This document shows, piece after piece, positions 1 through 7,958 of a DNA stretch of 38,318 bases. The notes below the pieces were generated by a model that was not told the DNA's origin, ran no database searches, and saw only the letters and a list, made by a program, of their open reading frames with translations. The stretch is from Planctomycetaceae bacterium (GTDB lineage: Bacteria > Planctomycetota > Planctomycetia > Planctomycetales > Planctomycetaceae): NCBI GenBank assembly GCA_002726205.1, contig PBSL01000028.1, positions 1-38,318 on the forward strand, written 5' to 3'. A program made the position numbers and the translations under genes. Each line of letters begins with the position of its first letter. Position 1 is the first letter of the stretch.

Positions 1-2
1 GC

Positions 3-719
3 CCCGACTCGGCCCGCCCCTTCTGGCTCTCCAGCGACAGCATTTTCCTGATCGACACCGTCTGTTGTGCGATCTTCATGTCCGAGTTTCTGCTGCGATT
101 GCGGTGCACCGATTCCAAGCCGTTCGTCTGGCGACACCACTGGGTCGATTTTGTCACGTCGATCCCGATTCCCGGTGAAGCCCAGTTGGCCCGCTTCGGT
201 CGGGTGGCCCGCCTGGCCCGTTTCGCCCGCATCCTGAGAGTGCTCAGGTTCCTGCGCTTTCTGAGGCTGTTCTTTCTGCTGTGGCGGGGCATGGACAAAC
301 TGCAGGATGTCATCGATGTCAAGCTGATGAAACGGACGCTGCGCTGGGCCATCGTGGTCATGCTACTGGGCGGCCTGCTGGTCTACCAGATCGAGGGTGT
401 TCAATCCCAAGCGGGTTCCGATGAGATAGCCGCCACCGAGGGAAACGCCGTCAGCTCGTTTCCACTGGGCCTGTGGTGGGCCTTCACGACGGTCGTGACC
501 GGCGGTTTCGGGGACATCCATAACCCCGAATCCACATCGGGGATGGTCTTGACGGCAGTACTGATCATCACCGGCATGGTCCTGGTCGGCGTCTTCACTG
601 CCACGCTGACGTCACTGTTTATTGGCGAACAGTCCGAGGAAATCGAACGCCTACAGGAAGAACTGGTCAGGCGGATCGATCACGTGTCCGAACGGATCGA
701 GTCACTCGATCACGGGTGA
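3..719 (+). CDS. Voltage-gated-type potassium channel subunit, 5'-truncated by the window edge
   Basis: The reading frame is open from base 3, so the gene starts before the window and 238 residues are visible; the first internal ATG at 78 falls inside the S2 helix and is not a likely start. In order one sees S2 (acidic/Arg pattern ending in SEFLLRLR), S3, an S4 helix with arginine every third residue (GRVARLARFARILRVLRFLR), S5, a pore helix, a filter reading TGGFGD, S6, and a C-terminal heptad-like tail (EEIERLQEELVRRIDHV) that could form a tetramer coiled coil. The family consists of tetrameric inner-membrane K+ channels gated by voltage. The filter differs from the usual TVGYGD at two positions, so K+ selectivity is inferred from architecture. 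A 7-bp inverted repeat overlaps the stop codon. Confidence 0.85.
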   Translation, partial: PDSARPFWLSSDSIFLIDTVCCAIFMSEFLLRLRCTDSKPFVWRHHWVDFVTSIPIPGEAQLARFGRVARLARFARILRVLRFLRFLRLFFLLWRGMDKLQDVIDVKLMKRTLRWAIVVMLLGGLLVYQIEGVQSQAGSDEIAATEGNAVSSFPLGLWWAFTTVVTGGFGDIHNPESTSGMVLTAVLIITGMVLVGVFTATLTSLFIGEQSEEIERLQEELVRRIDHVSERIESLDHG

Positions 720-723
720 TCGA
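706..723. repeat. Inverted repeat overlapping the channel stop codon
   Basis: TCGATCA at 706-712 and TGATCGA at 717-723 form a 7-bp stem with a 4-base loop (CGGG). It overlaps the TGA at 717-719. No T-run follows, so it is not a classical intrinsic terminator; it could protect the 3' end of the transcript or be chance. Confidence 0.35.
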
Positions 724-829
724 CTGGGAACATCGTCGAACGAAACGCATCGACAATCTGCTATGCTGCTGTTGCTTTCGGGTTGTCCGACCCGATGAGA
801 AACGATAGGACACCGGTCGGAGGGCGAGC

Positions 830-2254
830 ATGTTACGGGTTCTGGGACACCGACGAACCGCCTGTGACGGATTCACGCGCCGCGAGGCGATCCGCGTCGG
901 TGGGCTGAGCCTGTTTTCGGGAATCTCGCTGCCAACGCTGCTGCACGCCGCCTCGCAACAGCGGGATTCCCAGGGCACGACGCTGGAAGGGAAGGCCCGG
1001 TCAGTCATCCTGATCAACCTCTTCGGGGGCCCGCCGCACCAGGACACCTTCGACCTGAAACCCGAAGCGCCGAAAAACATCCGGGGCGAGTTCTCGCCGA
1101 TCGCCACCGCCACGCCCGGCCTGCACGTCTGTGAACTGCTGCCGATGACCGCGGCGATGATGGACCGGCTCTCGCTGATCCGCACCTACTCGCACAAGTA
1201 CAACAGCCACAATCCCTACAACGTCCTGACCGGCTTCGACGGTGGCAGCGATCGCGAGAACTACTTTGCCAAACGATCCGACCATCCCAGCATCATGTCG
1301 GTCTGCCGCCACTTCGGCCTCGGACGCGACGACGTTCCCCCCTACGTGATCATGCCCGCCTACCCGGGCTTCTCGCAGGGGTTACGGCGGGCCGGTCCCT
1401 ACGGCGGCTACCTCGGCAGCAGGTACGACCCGCTGTTTACCGTGTGGGACAAGAAATTCGACGGCAAGGGTGAATTCTACAAGCCGGTCCCGGCCCTGGG
1501 CGAACCCCTGCTGCCCTCGCTCAACGAACTGCCGGCGGTCACCGCCAACCGGCTCGATCGCCGCCGCTCGCTGCTGGAACAATTCGACACCCAGCTGAGC
1601 CGCATCGACAACAGCCGGGCGGCCCGCAGCATGTCACAATTCCAGCAACAGGTCTTCAGCCTGTTGACGTCGCCCAGGACCCGGGCGGCCTTTGACCTGT
1701 CACGAGAGTCCCGGGCAACCCGTTCGCGATACGGCAACACCGTCTGGGCCAACAGTTGCCTGGTCGCCCGCCGGCTGGTCGAGGCCGGATCGACCTTTAT
1801 CAGCGTCAACTGGGAAGAGGCCGACAGCGGCAATCACTGGGACCTGCATTCGAACAACTTCAACATGTGCCGGCACCACCTGCCGATTCTCGACCAGATG
1901 TTCACCGCCCTGGTCGACGACCTCGAGCAGCGGGGCCTGCTGGAAACGACCCTGGTGGTCCTGATGGGCGAGATGGGCCGCACGCCGCGGATCAACAAGA
2001 ACTCCGGCCGCGACCACTGGCCACAATGCGGTTTTGTTCTCCTGGCCGGTGGCGGCACGAAACGCGGGCTGGTGCTGGGCCGGACCGACCGGCAGGCGGC
2101 TTACCCGGTTGAACGCCCCGTCTCGGCAGGCGACATGGCCTCGACGATCTACCAGTTGCTGGGAGTTGATCCCACGCAGGTCGTCCACGACCTGTCGGGA
2201 CGACCCGTCCACATCTCTCACGGCGGCCAACCGGTGTGGGAGGCGATCGCCTAG
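830..2254 (+). CDS. DUF1501 family exported protein (copy 1)
   Basis: A 474-residue protein with a twin-arginine-like signal (TRREAIRVGGLSLFSG, about residues 17-32) followed by a DUF1501 domain. DUF1501 is related to the alkaline phosphatase/sulfatase superfamily, is greatly expanded in planctomycetes, and has no established substrate. The family landmarks are all here: GGPPHQDTFDLKP early, an HWDLH segment in the middle, and MGEMGRTP followed by GRDHWP near the end, which are likely metal ligands. The start is set by GGAGGG at 819-824, 5 bases before the ATG. It sits alone between the channel and the acetoin-type operon, 67 bases upstream of the E1 alpha gene. Unlike two other copies in the window it has no DUF1549/DUF1553 partner next to it. 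Confidence 0.9.
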   Translation: MLRVLGHRRTACDGFTRREAIRVGGLSLFSGISLPTLLHAASQQRDSQGTTLEGKARSVILINLFGGPPHQDTFDLKPEAPKNIRGEFSPIATATPGLHVCELLPMTAAMMDRLSLIRTYSHKYNSHNPYNVLTGFDGGSDRENYFAKRSDHPSIMSVCRHFGLGRDDVPPYVIMPAYPGFSQGLRRAGPYGGYLGSRYDPLFTVWDKKFDGKGEFYKPVPALGEPLLPSLNELPAVTANRLDRRRSLLEQFDTQLSRIDNSRAARSMSQFQQQVFSLLTSPRTRAAFDLSRESRATRSRYGNTVWANSCLVARRLVEAGSTFISVNWEEADSGNHWDLHSNNFNMCRHHLPILDQMFTALVDDLEQRGLLETTLVVLMGEMGRTPRINKNSGRDHWPQCGFVLLAGGGTKRGLVLGRTDRQAAYPVERPVSAGDMASTIYQLLGVDPTQVVHDLSGRPVHISHGGQPVWEAIA

Positions 2255-2321
2255 GTCGCTTGTCTCCGGCGTGCACCCGGCGTAAAAAGAGGCGACTCTT
2301 TGCCCGCCCGGGAGCACCCTG

Positions 2322-3287
2322 ATGGAACTGGATCGCGATCGACTGCTGTGGCTCTATGAACGGATGCGGTTGATCCGCGCCTTCGAGAACCGGCTCCACG
2401 ACGACTTTGCCGCCGGCGTGATCCCCGGCTTCTGCCATCTCTACGCCGGTGAAGAAGCGGTGGCCGTCGGAGTGTGCGCTCATCTCGGCGACGACGATTT
2501 CATCACCAGCACCCATCGCGGCCACGGCCACTGCATCGCCAAGGGCGTGCCGGTCGACGAGATGATGGCCGAGATTCGGGGCAAGGTGACCGGCTGCTGC
2601 AAGGGCAAGGGCGGCTCGATGCACATCGCCGACGTTGACCGCGGCATGCTCGGTGCCAACGGGATCGTCGGAGGCGGCCCCCCGCTGGCCTGCGGCGCCG
2701 GGCTGATGGCCAGCATCCGGGGCACCCGCCAGGCCACCGCCTGTTTCTTTGGCGACGGCGGCTCCAATCAGGGAACAACCGCCGAATCGCTCAACCTGGC
2801 CTCGGTCTGGAAACTTCCGGTCGTCTTCGTCTGCGAGAACAACCGTTACGCCGAAACCACCTCGACCGACTACTCGATCGGCGGCCCTGATATCGCCGGC
2901 CGGGGCATCGCCTTTGGCATGCCCGGGATCGTCGTCGATGGACAGGATGTCTTCGCCGTCTACGAGGCCGCCGGCGAGGCTTTCCGGCGTGCCCGGGACG
3001 GCGAGGGACCGACGTTGCTGGAATGCCAGACCTACCGGTACTTCGGACACTTCGAGGGTGATGAGAAGAAGTACCGCACACGCGACGAGGAAGGGCACTT
3101 CCGGGAACGCGATTGCCTGGAGGGGTTTCGCAAGACCGTCGTCGCGGGTGAACTGCTCTCGGCAGCCGAACTCGACGGGATCGACGAGGCGTCCGAGGCA
3201 GCGGTCGTCAAGGCGGTGGAGTTTGCCGAACAAAGCCCATTGCCGGAACCGGCCGAGTGTCTCGACGACGTCTACGTCAGCTACTAG
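2322..3287 (+). CDS. acoA: Thiamine-diphosphate-dependent dehydrogenase E1 alpha subunit, acetoin dehydrogenase type
   Basis: A 321-residue protein of the E1 alpha family. The ThDP/Mg motif runs from GDG (residues 144-146) to the NN pair (173-174), and the conserved STHRGHGH segment is at 63-70. In the complex, E1 decarboxylates or cleaves a 2-keto substrate on ThDP and passes the acyl group to a lipoyl arm on E2. Pyruvate and acetoin E1 subunits are close relatives; the acetoin assignment rests on the AcoX gene in the same operon and on a GHFEGD segment in the phosphorylation-loop region that recalls acetoin-type E1 alpha. GGGAG at 2309-2313 lies 8 bases before the ATG. The E1 beta coding start is 98 bases downstream. 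A pyruvate or branched-chain substrate remains possible. Confidence 0.85.
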   Translation: MELDRDRLLWLYERMRLIRAFENRLHDDFAAGVIPGFCHLYAGEEAVAVGVCAHLGDDDFITSTHRGHGHCIAKGVPVDEMMAEIRGKVTGCCKGKGGSMHIADVDRGMLGANGIVGGGPPLACGAGLMASIRGTRQATACFFGDGGSNQGTTAESLNLASVWKLPVVFVCENNRYAETTSTDYSIGGPDIAGRGIAFGMPGIVVDGQDVFAVYEAAGEAFRRARDGEGPTLLECQTYRYFGHFEGDEKKYRTRDEEGHFRERDCLEGFRKTVVAGELLSAAELDGIDEASEAAVVKAVEFAEQSPLPEPAECLDDVYVSY

Positions 3288-3385
3288 CTGAGCGACCAGG
3301 AAATCCCGGGCCGACCAACCCCACGAAAAACACCATAGAACAGTCCCCACCGGACCCGTTGCCGGAACTGCAAGGAGACACGACC

Positions 3386-4399
3386 GTGTCCGAACGCGAA
3401 TTGACCTACCGGGCCGCCATCAACGAGGCCCTGCAACTGGAAATGCGTCGGGACGAATCGGTATTCATCATGGGCGAGGACATCGCCGGTGCCCCGGGCC
3501 GCGACGATCCCGAGATGGTCGACGCCTGGGGTGGCGTGATGAAGGTCACCGAAGGACTCGTGCGGGAATTCGGCCCCAACCGCGTCCGCGACACACCGAT
3601 CACCGAGAGTGCTTTTGTTGGTGCCGGTGTCGGAGCCGCGGCGACGGGCATGAGACCGGTCGTCGAACTGATGTTCATCGGCTTCATGGGCGTCACGCTC
3701 GACCAGATCTTCAACCAGGCCGCAAAAATGCGGTACATGTTCGGAGGCAAGGCCAAGATCCCGCTGGTCATTCGCACCACGATCGGCGCCGGTTTCCGTG
3801 CCGCCGCCCAACACTCCGACGCCACCTACTCGACGTTCGTACATTTCCCGGGCCTGAAGGTCGTCGCCCCCTCGACCCCCCACGACGCCAAGGGCCTGTT
3901 GATCGCGGCAATCCGTGACGACGACCCGGTGATCTTTTGTGAGAACAAGGTGCTCTACGACACGAGCGGGCCCGTTCCCGAAGGTGATTACACCATTCCG
4001 CTGAACTCGGCCGGCCATCCTCGCGAGGGATCCGACGTGACGATCGTGGCCATCAGCCGCATGGTCAATCTCAGTCTCGACGCGGCCGAGCGGTTGTCGG
4101 CCGAGGGGATCGAGGCTGACGTGATCGACCTGAGATGTCTCTCGCCGTGGGACGAAAACGCGATTCTCGAATCGATCGAGAAAACAGGTCGCCTGGTGGT
4201 CGTCGACGAGGACACTCCGCGATGCAGCGTGGCCAGTGACGTGGCCGCCCTGGCCGCCACCCGGGCGATCGGCTTCCTGGACGCCGCCGTACAGATCATC
4301 ACGCCGCCCCACACACCAGTCCCGTTCAGTCCTCCGCTGGAGGACTACTATGTGCCCGATGTGGACTCGATCATTGCCGCCGTGAAGGCCACTCTCTGA
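3386..4399 (+). CDS. acoB: Thiamine-diphosphate-dependent dehydrogenase E1 beta subunit, acetoin dehydrogenase type
   Basis: Start chosen at GTG 3386 because AGGAG lies about 8 bases upstream and the family N-terminus (ELTYRAAINEAL) begins right after it; the frame is open further upstream but that stretch (Pro/Asn-rich) does not look like the family. The resulting 337 residues match the usual E1 beta length of 325-340. Visible landmarks are FIMGEDIAG, the RVRDTPITESAFVGAGVGAA segment, QHSDATYS, and PGLKVVAPSTPHDAKGLL. The subunit pairs with E1 alpha in an alpha2beta2 heterotetramer and helps bind ThDP and the lipoyl domain. It is followed after 28 bases by the AcoX-like gene, consistent with one transcript. 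Confidence 0.88.
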   Translation: MSERELTYRAAINEALQLEMRRDESVFIMGEDIAGAPGRDDPEMVDAWGGVMKVTEGLVREFGPNRVRDTPITESAFVGAGVGAAATGMRPVVELMFIGFMGVTLDQIFNQAAKMRYMFGGKAKIPLVIRTTIGAGFRAAAQHSDATYSTFVHFPGLKVVAPSTPHDAKGLLIAAIRDDDPVIFCENKVLYDTSGPVPEGDYTIPLNSAGHPREGSDVTIVAISRMVNLSLDAAERLSAEGIEADVIDLRCLSPWDENAILESIEKTGRLVVVDEDTPRCSVASDVAALAATRAIGFLDAAVQIITPPHTPVPFSPPLEDYYVPDVDSIIAAVKATL

Positions 4400-4427
4400 C
4401 CGCCCCCTCCTCCGGTCCGTCGCCACC

Positions 4428-5453
4428 ATGTCGCTTGTCGGCATCATCGCCAACCCGTCCTCCGGAAAGGACATTCGCCGCCTGGTCTCCGACGCCACCG
4501 GTCTCGACAATCACCACAAGGCCAACATCGTCCGCCGCGTGCTTCGTGGGCTGGCGGCGATTTCCACATTCGCCCAGGCGGGACCCGCTGCGATTTCCCA
4601 CGTGGTCCTGATGCCCGAACCGGCCGGGATCGGACACACGGCCACCACGGGCCTGGATTTCCCCTTTTCCGTTGCGCCAATGGCGATGCCGTATTTCGGC
4701 TGTGCCGAGGACTCGTTGGAGGCCGCCCGACGGCTGGCCGACGACCAGGCCGACGTCATCGTGGTTCTCGGTGGCGACGGCACGCATCGCCTGGTGGCCA
4801 AAGCCTGCGGGAACATCCCGCTGGTCCCCATCTCGACGGGAACCAACAACGTCTGGCCCCGGCAAAACGAGGGAACGCTGGCCGGGATGGCCGCGGCCCT
4901 GATTGCGACCGGGCTGGTCCCCCCGGACACGGCCACTCGCCGGACTCGTCGGCTCGACATCCTTCGCGATGGAGAACCATTCGACACGGCCTTAGTCGAC
5001 GTGGCCGCCTGTGATGTTCCCGTACCGGGTGCACGTGCCATCTGGGACGTCAATCGCATACGCCAACTCGTGCTGGCACTGGCCCACCCCGGCGTCCTTG
5101 GGCTCTCATCGATCGGCGGCAGCCTGCCACCACCGACCGGCTCGGAACGCTGCGGCCTGGCTCTGGACATCGGCGACGGCGGAGACACGGTCCTGGCCCC
5201 GATCGCTCCGGGACTGGTTCTCCCGGTTCCAGTCCGCTCGTTCCGCTGGCTCGAACCCGGCGAAACAGTCGCCATCACTGACCAACCCGGCACCCTCGCA
5301 CTCGACGGCGAACGTGAAACAATCGTGGGTCGCGACGACCAGCTGGCGGTTCGACTCGAAGCCGATGGCCCGACCATGGTCGATGTTCCGGCGACGCTCG
5401 AATTGGCAGCCGGGGCCGGCTGCTTCATAATGCCCACAGCAACGACGGCCTGA
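4428..5453 (+). CDS. acoX: AcoX-like ATP-NAD kinase-fold protein
   Basis: A 341-residue protein with the diacylglycerol/NAD-kinase signature GGDGTH at residues 115-120 followed by PLVPISTGTNN (131-141), and an N-terminal GIIANPSSGKD that resembles the nucleotide-binding start of NAD kinases. AcoX proteins are encoded in acetoin catabolic operons of proteobacteria; their exact role is not settled. The position between E1 beta and the lipoyl E2 gene is the best reason for calling this acetoin-type rather than pyruvate-type. The start is an ATG 28 bases after the E1 beta stop; no good ribosome binding site is visible, so translational coupling is possible. An ordinary NAD kinase is less likely because of the operon context. 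Confidence 0.82.
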   Translation: MSLVGIIANPSSGKDIRRLVSDATGLDNHHKANIVRRVLRGLAAISTFAQAGPAAISHVVLMPEPAGIGHTATTGLDFPFSVAPMAMPYFGCAEDSLEAARRLADDQADVIVVLGGDGTHRLVAKACGNIPLVPISTGTNNVWPRQNEGTLAGMAAALIATGLVPPDTATRRTRRLDILRDGEPFDTALVDVAACDVPVPGARAIWDVNRIRQLVLALAHPGVLGLSSIGGSLPPPTGSERCGLALDIGDGGDTVLAPIAPGLVLPVPVRSFRWLEPGETVAITDQPGTLALDGERETIVGRDDQLAVRLEADGPTMVDVPATLELAAGAGCFIMPTATTA

Positions 5454-5506
5454 CCGGCCACCAGCTCCCCGGACCACTCACGCCACAACATCATCGGAAC
5501 ACGACA

Positions 5507-6922
5507 ATGGCCACGGCAATGGTGATGCCCAAGTGGGGTATGACAATGCAGGAAGGAACGGTCGGCGCCTGGCTGAAGTCAGAAGGTGACACGGTCGAAA
5601 AGGGAGAAGAAATTGTCGAGATCGAGTCTGACAAGGCGGTGCACCTGGTCGAAGCGCCGGCTTCCGGGGTCCTGGCCCGGATCCTGGTCGCGGCTGGAGA
5701 CACGGTGGCTGTGGCAACCCCGATCGCCGTGATCACCGACGAGGGCGAAGAGGTTCCCGCGGACCTGCTGATCCCCATCGCCGACGCCGGCAGCCCGCCC
5801 GCCTCCGATCCCACGCCCCCGTCCCCGTCCCCGTCCCCAGCGCAACCGACCCGCTCGCCCCGACAAGGCGGACGTGTCCCGGCCACACCGGCGGCCAAGC
5901 GAATGGCTCGCGAGCACGGTATCGACCTGGCAACTGTCGCGGCCAGCGGACCCGACGGGCTTGTCCGGGTCGAGGACATCCAGGAAGCCATCGCGGCAAT
6001 GACCCGGGCAACCGGGCCGGTCACGCGGGTCGCCTTTCACTGCCGTGGCTGCCGGTTGCAGGGACGGTTGTATCTCCCCGAGTCCCGCTTCGACGAGAAC
6101 GCCGACGACACGTCCAGGTTGCCCGGCGTCGTGATCGCCCTGGGATACACCTACACGCAGGACCTGCTCGTTCCAGAAATGGCACGCCAACTCGCCGCCG
6201 AAGACCGTGCCGTGCTGATCTTCGACTACCGCGGGTTCGGGAAAAGCGAGGGCGACAGCCAGGTCGTGCGTCCCTGGGACCAGGTGGAGGATGTGCGGGC
6301 CGCGGTGTCGTTTCTGCTGGGTCGGGACGAGGTCGATGCCGATCGGGTCGCCGTACTGGGGATCAGCATGGGCGGGTCGCACGCCGTGACCGTTGCCGCG
6401 ATCGATCCACGCGTCGCCGCGGCCGTGGCCATTTCGGCTGCCGGGGATGCCGCACGATTGATGCGGGTCTGGCGTGGCGAGGAGGAATGGACCGAATGGC
6501 TGGCGAAAATTGACTCCGACCGAATCGCCCGCGCACAGGGACGCCCGGCCGAGACAGTCGATGCCTGGGAGATCATCAGACCCGATCCTGATTCCCGCGG
6601 ATTTCTCGATCAGCTCTACACCGACTACCCGGACCTGGCCTGCCGGCTTTCGCTGGAAACCGCCGCGGCAATGCTCGGGTACTCGCCGGAAGACCACGCG
6701 GCCGGGATCGAGGAGCGACCGGTACTGCTGGTCCACGGCGCCGACGATCGCCTGGTTCCGCCATCGGAATCCCAGGCCCTGCAGGAAGCGATCGGCGACT
6801 CGGCCCAACTCGAGTTGATCCCCGACGTGGCCCATTTCGATTGGGCCAATCCGGCCGATTCGCGTTACCAACAGATCGTCGCGACGGTCAGTGACTGGCT
6901 CGGCAAGGTCTTCCCGACCTGA
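5507..6922 (+). CDS. acoC: Lipoyl-domain/E3-binding-domain/alpha-beta hydrolase fusion (acetoin-type E2)
   Basis: 471 residues with three modules. Residues 1-80 form a biotinyl/lipoyl domain with the attachment lysine at K43 in ESDKA. A Pro/Ser linker (about 95-120) leads to a peripheral subunit-binding domain at about 123-163 (VPATPAAKRMAREHGIDL), which docks E1 or E3. Residues 175-470 are an alpha/beta hydrolase: nucleophile S287 in GISMGG, acid D413 or D414 in HGADD, and H443 in VAHFDW. The HxxxDG acyltransferase domain of classical E2 proteins is absent. AcoC proteins of acetoin operons are also described as lipoyl-plus-hydrolase; the intervening subunit-binding domain and the peptidase-S15/dienelactone-hydrolase look of this hydrolase seem less usual. 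The hydrolase could release the acyl group from the lipoyl arm (inference). Confidence 0.85.
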   Translation: MATAMVMPKWGMTMQEGTVGAWLKSEGDTVEKGEEIVEIESDKAVHLVEAPASGVLARILVAAGDTVAVATPIAVITDEGEEVPADLLIPIADAGSPPASDPTPPSPSPSPAQPTRSPRQGGRVPATPAAKRMAREHGIDLATVAASGPDGLVRVEDIQEAIAAMTRATGPVTRVAFHCRGCRLQGRLYLPESRFDENADDTSRLPGVVIALGYTYTQDLLVPEMARQLAAEDRAVLIFDYRGFGKSEGDSQVVRPWDQVEDVRAAVSFLLGRDEVDADRVAVLGISMGGSHAVTVAAIDPRVAAAVAISAAGDAARLMRVWRGEEEWTEWLAKIDSDRIARAQGRPAETVDAWEIIRPDPDSRGFLDQLYTDYPDLACRLSLETAAAMLGYSPEDHAAGIEERPVLLVHGADDRLVPPSESQALQEAIGDSAQLELIPDVAHFDWANPADSRYQQIVATVSDWLGKVFPT

Positions 6923-6944
6923 GCCACGCTGTGGCCGAGGCCCA

Positions 6945-6975
6945 CTGACACACGGAGGGTTTCACCGGGTAGACT
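6945..6975 (+). promoter_or_regulatory. Possible promoter upstream of the epoxide-hydrolase-like gene
   Basis: CTGACA at 6945-6950 (5 of 6 matches to the -35 consensus) is separated by 19 bases from TAGACT at 6970-6975. The -10-like element is 38 bases before the ATG at 7014. The spacer is longer than ideal. Confidence 0.3.
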
Positions 6976-7013
6976 CGGCAGACCATCTTCCCAACCCACC
7001 AGGACCTGCCACC

Positions 7014-7946
7014 ATGTTGACACCTGTTCTCCGCTTCGCCTTTCTGCTGGTCGCCCTGTCCTGGTCTGGTGCCACCGCCGCCGAACTGCAGCATGGCCAT
7101 GCCGATTCCGGCGGCGTGAAGATCCACTATGTCACCGCAGGCAAGGGGCCGCTGGTCATCCTGCTGCACGGTTTTCCGGACTACTGGTACAGTTGGCGGC
7201 ACCAGCTTCCGATCCTGGCCAGGCATCACCAGGTCGTGGCCGTCGATCTGCGAGGTTTCAATCGCAGTGATCAACCCGAGGGGGTTGCCAATTACGACAT
7301 CGCCAAACTCGTCGGAGACGTTCACGCGGTGATCCGGCACTTCCAGCGGAACGGAGCCACCGTGATCGGTCACGATTGGGGTGGGTTCATCGCCTGGAAC
7401 TTCGCGATGAAACATCCCGGGATGACCCAGCGACTGGTGATCCTCAACCTGCCGCATCCTCATGGTATCCAGCGCGAGTTGTCTCGAAATCCCCAGCAGC
7501 GAAAAAACAGCCAGTACGCCCGCAACTTTCAGCTGCCCGGAGCCGAAAAGTTGCTGACTCCCGAGGCACTGGCCGGCTGGGTCAAGGAACCGCAAGCCCG
7601 GAAGAAATATGTCGAGGCGTTTCGCCGATCGTCGTTCGCCGGGATGCTGAGTTACTACAAGGCCAACTACCCGCGGCCCCCCTACCCCGCACCGAAAACC
7701 GATCCCACGCCGGTCCAGTGCCCGGTGCTGATGTTCCACGGGCTCAAGGACCGGGCTCTTCTCTCCGGGGGCCTGGACGGCACCTGGCGGTGGGTCAACA
7801 ACGAACTGACGCTGATCACGATTCCCGGTGCCGGCCACTTCGTGCACCACGATGCCCGCGAACAGGTCACTCTCCGGATGGCCGCGTGGCTGACGTCGAC
7901 CAAGGTCGCCGCCGACGACGACACGAAGAAATCCGGCGGGGAATGA
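7014..7946 (+). CDS. Exported alpha/beta hydrolase, epoxide-hydrolase type
   Basis: 310 residues from the ATG at 7014. The frame is open upstream to 6891, but a hydrophobic signal peptide (VLRFAFLLVALSWSG) begins right after this ATG. The core has the epoxide-hydrolase features: HGFPD oxyanion motif (52-56), nucleophile Asp121 in GHDWGG, a lid with SYYKANYP that could supply ring-opening tyrosines, HGLKDRAL for the acid and GAGHFVHHD for the histidine. Soluble epoxide hydrolases turn epoxides into diols through an aspartyl ester; haloalkane dehalogenases share the Asp nucleophile, so the substrate is uncertain. Export to the periplasm is unusual for this mostly cytoplasmic family. The gene is convergent with the next one, with 12 bases between stops. 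Confidence 0.82.
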   Translation: MLTPVLRFAFLLVALSWSGATAAELQHGHADSGGVKIHYVTAGKGPLVILLHGFPDYWYSWRHQLPILARHHQVVAVDLRGFNRSDQPEGVANYDIAKLVGDVHAVIRHFQRNGATVIGHDWGGFIAWNFAMKHPGMTQRLVILNLPHPHGIQRELSRNPQQRKNSQYARNFQLPGAEKLLTPEALAGWVKEPQARKKYVEAFRRSSFAGMLSYYKANYPRPPYPAPKTDPTPVQCPVLMFHGLKDRALLSGGLDGTWRWVNNELTLITIPGAGHFVHHDAREQVTLRMAAWLTSTKVAADDDTKKSGGE

Positions 7947-7958
7947 CCCGCGGCTCCA

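Noticed and set aside
2281-2321. A possible hairpin or terminator between DUF1501 copy 1 and the E1 alpha gene
   Set aside because: No stem of useful length or T-run was found; the AAAAAG stretch at 2284 is not preceded by a stem.
1992-3350. A 452-codon open frame opposite the E1 alpha gene
   Set aside because: It is antisense to a clearly conserved gene, and its Gly/Val/Asp-rich composition is the shadow expected from GC-rich codons.
5810-5845. A tandem CCGTCC-type repeat in the E2 gene
   Set aside because: It encodes the Pro/Ser linker between lipoyl and subunit-binding domains, which is expected; not a separate element.
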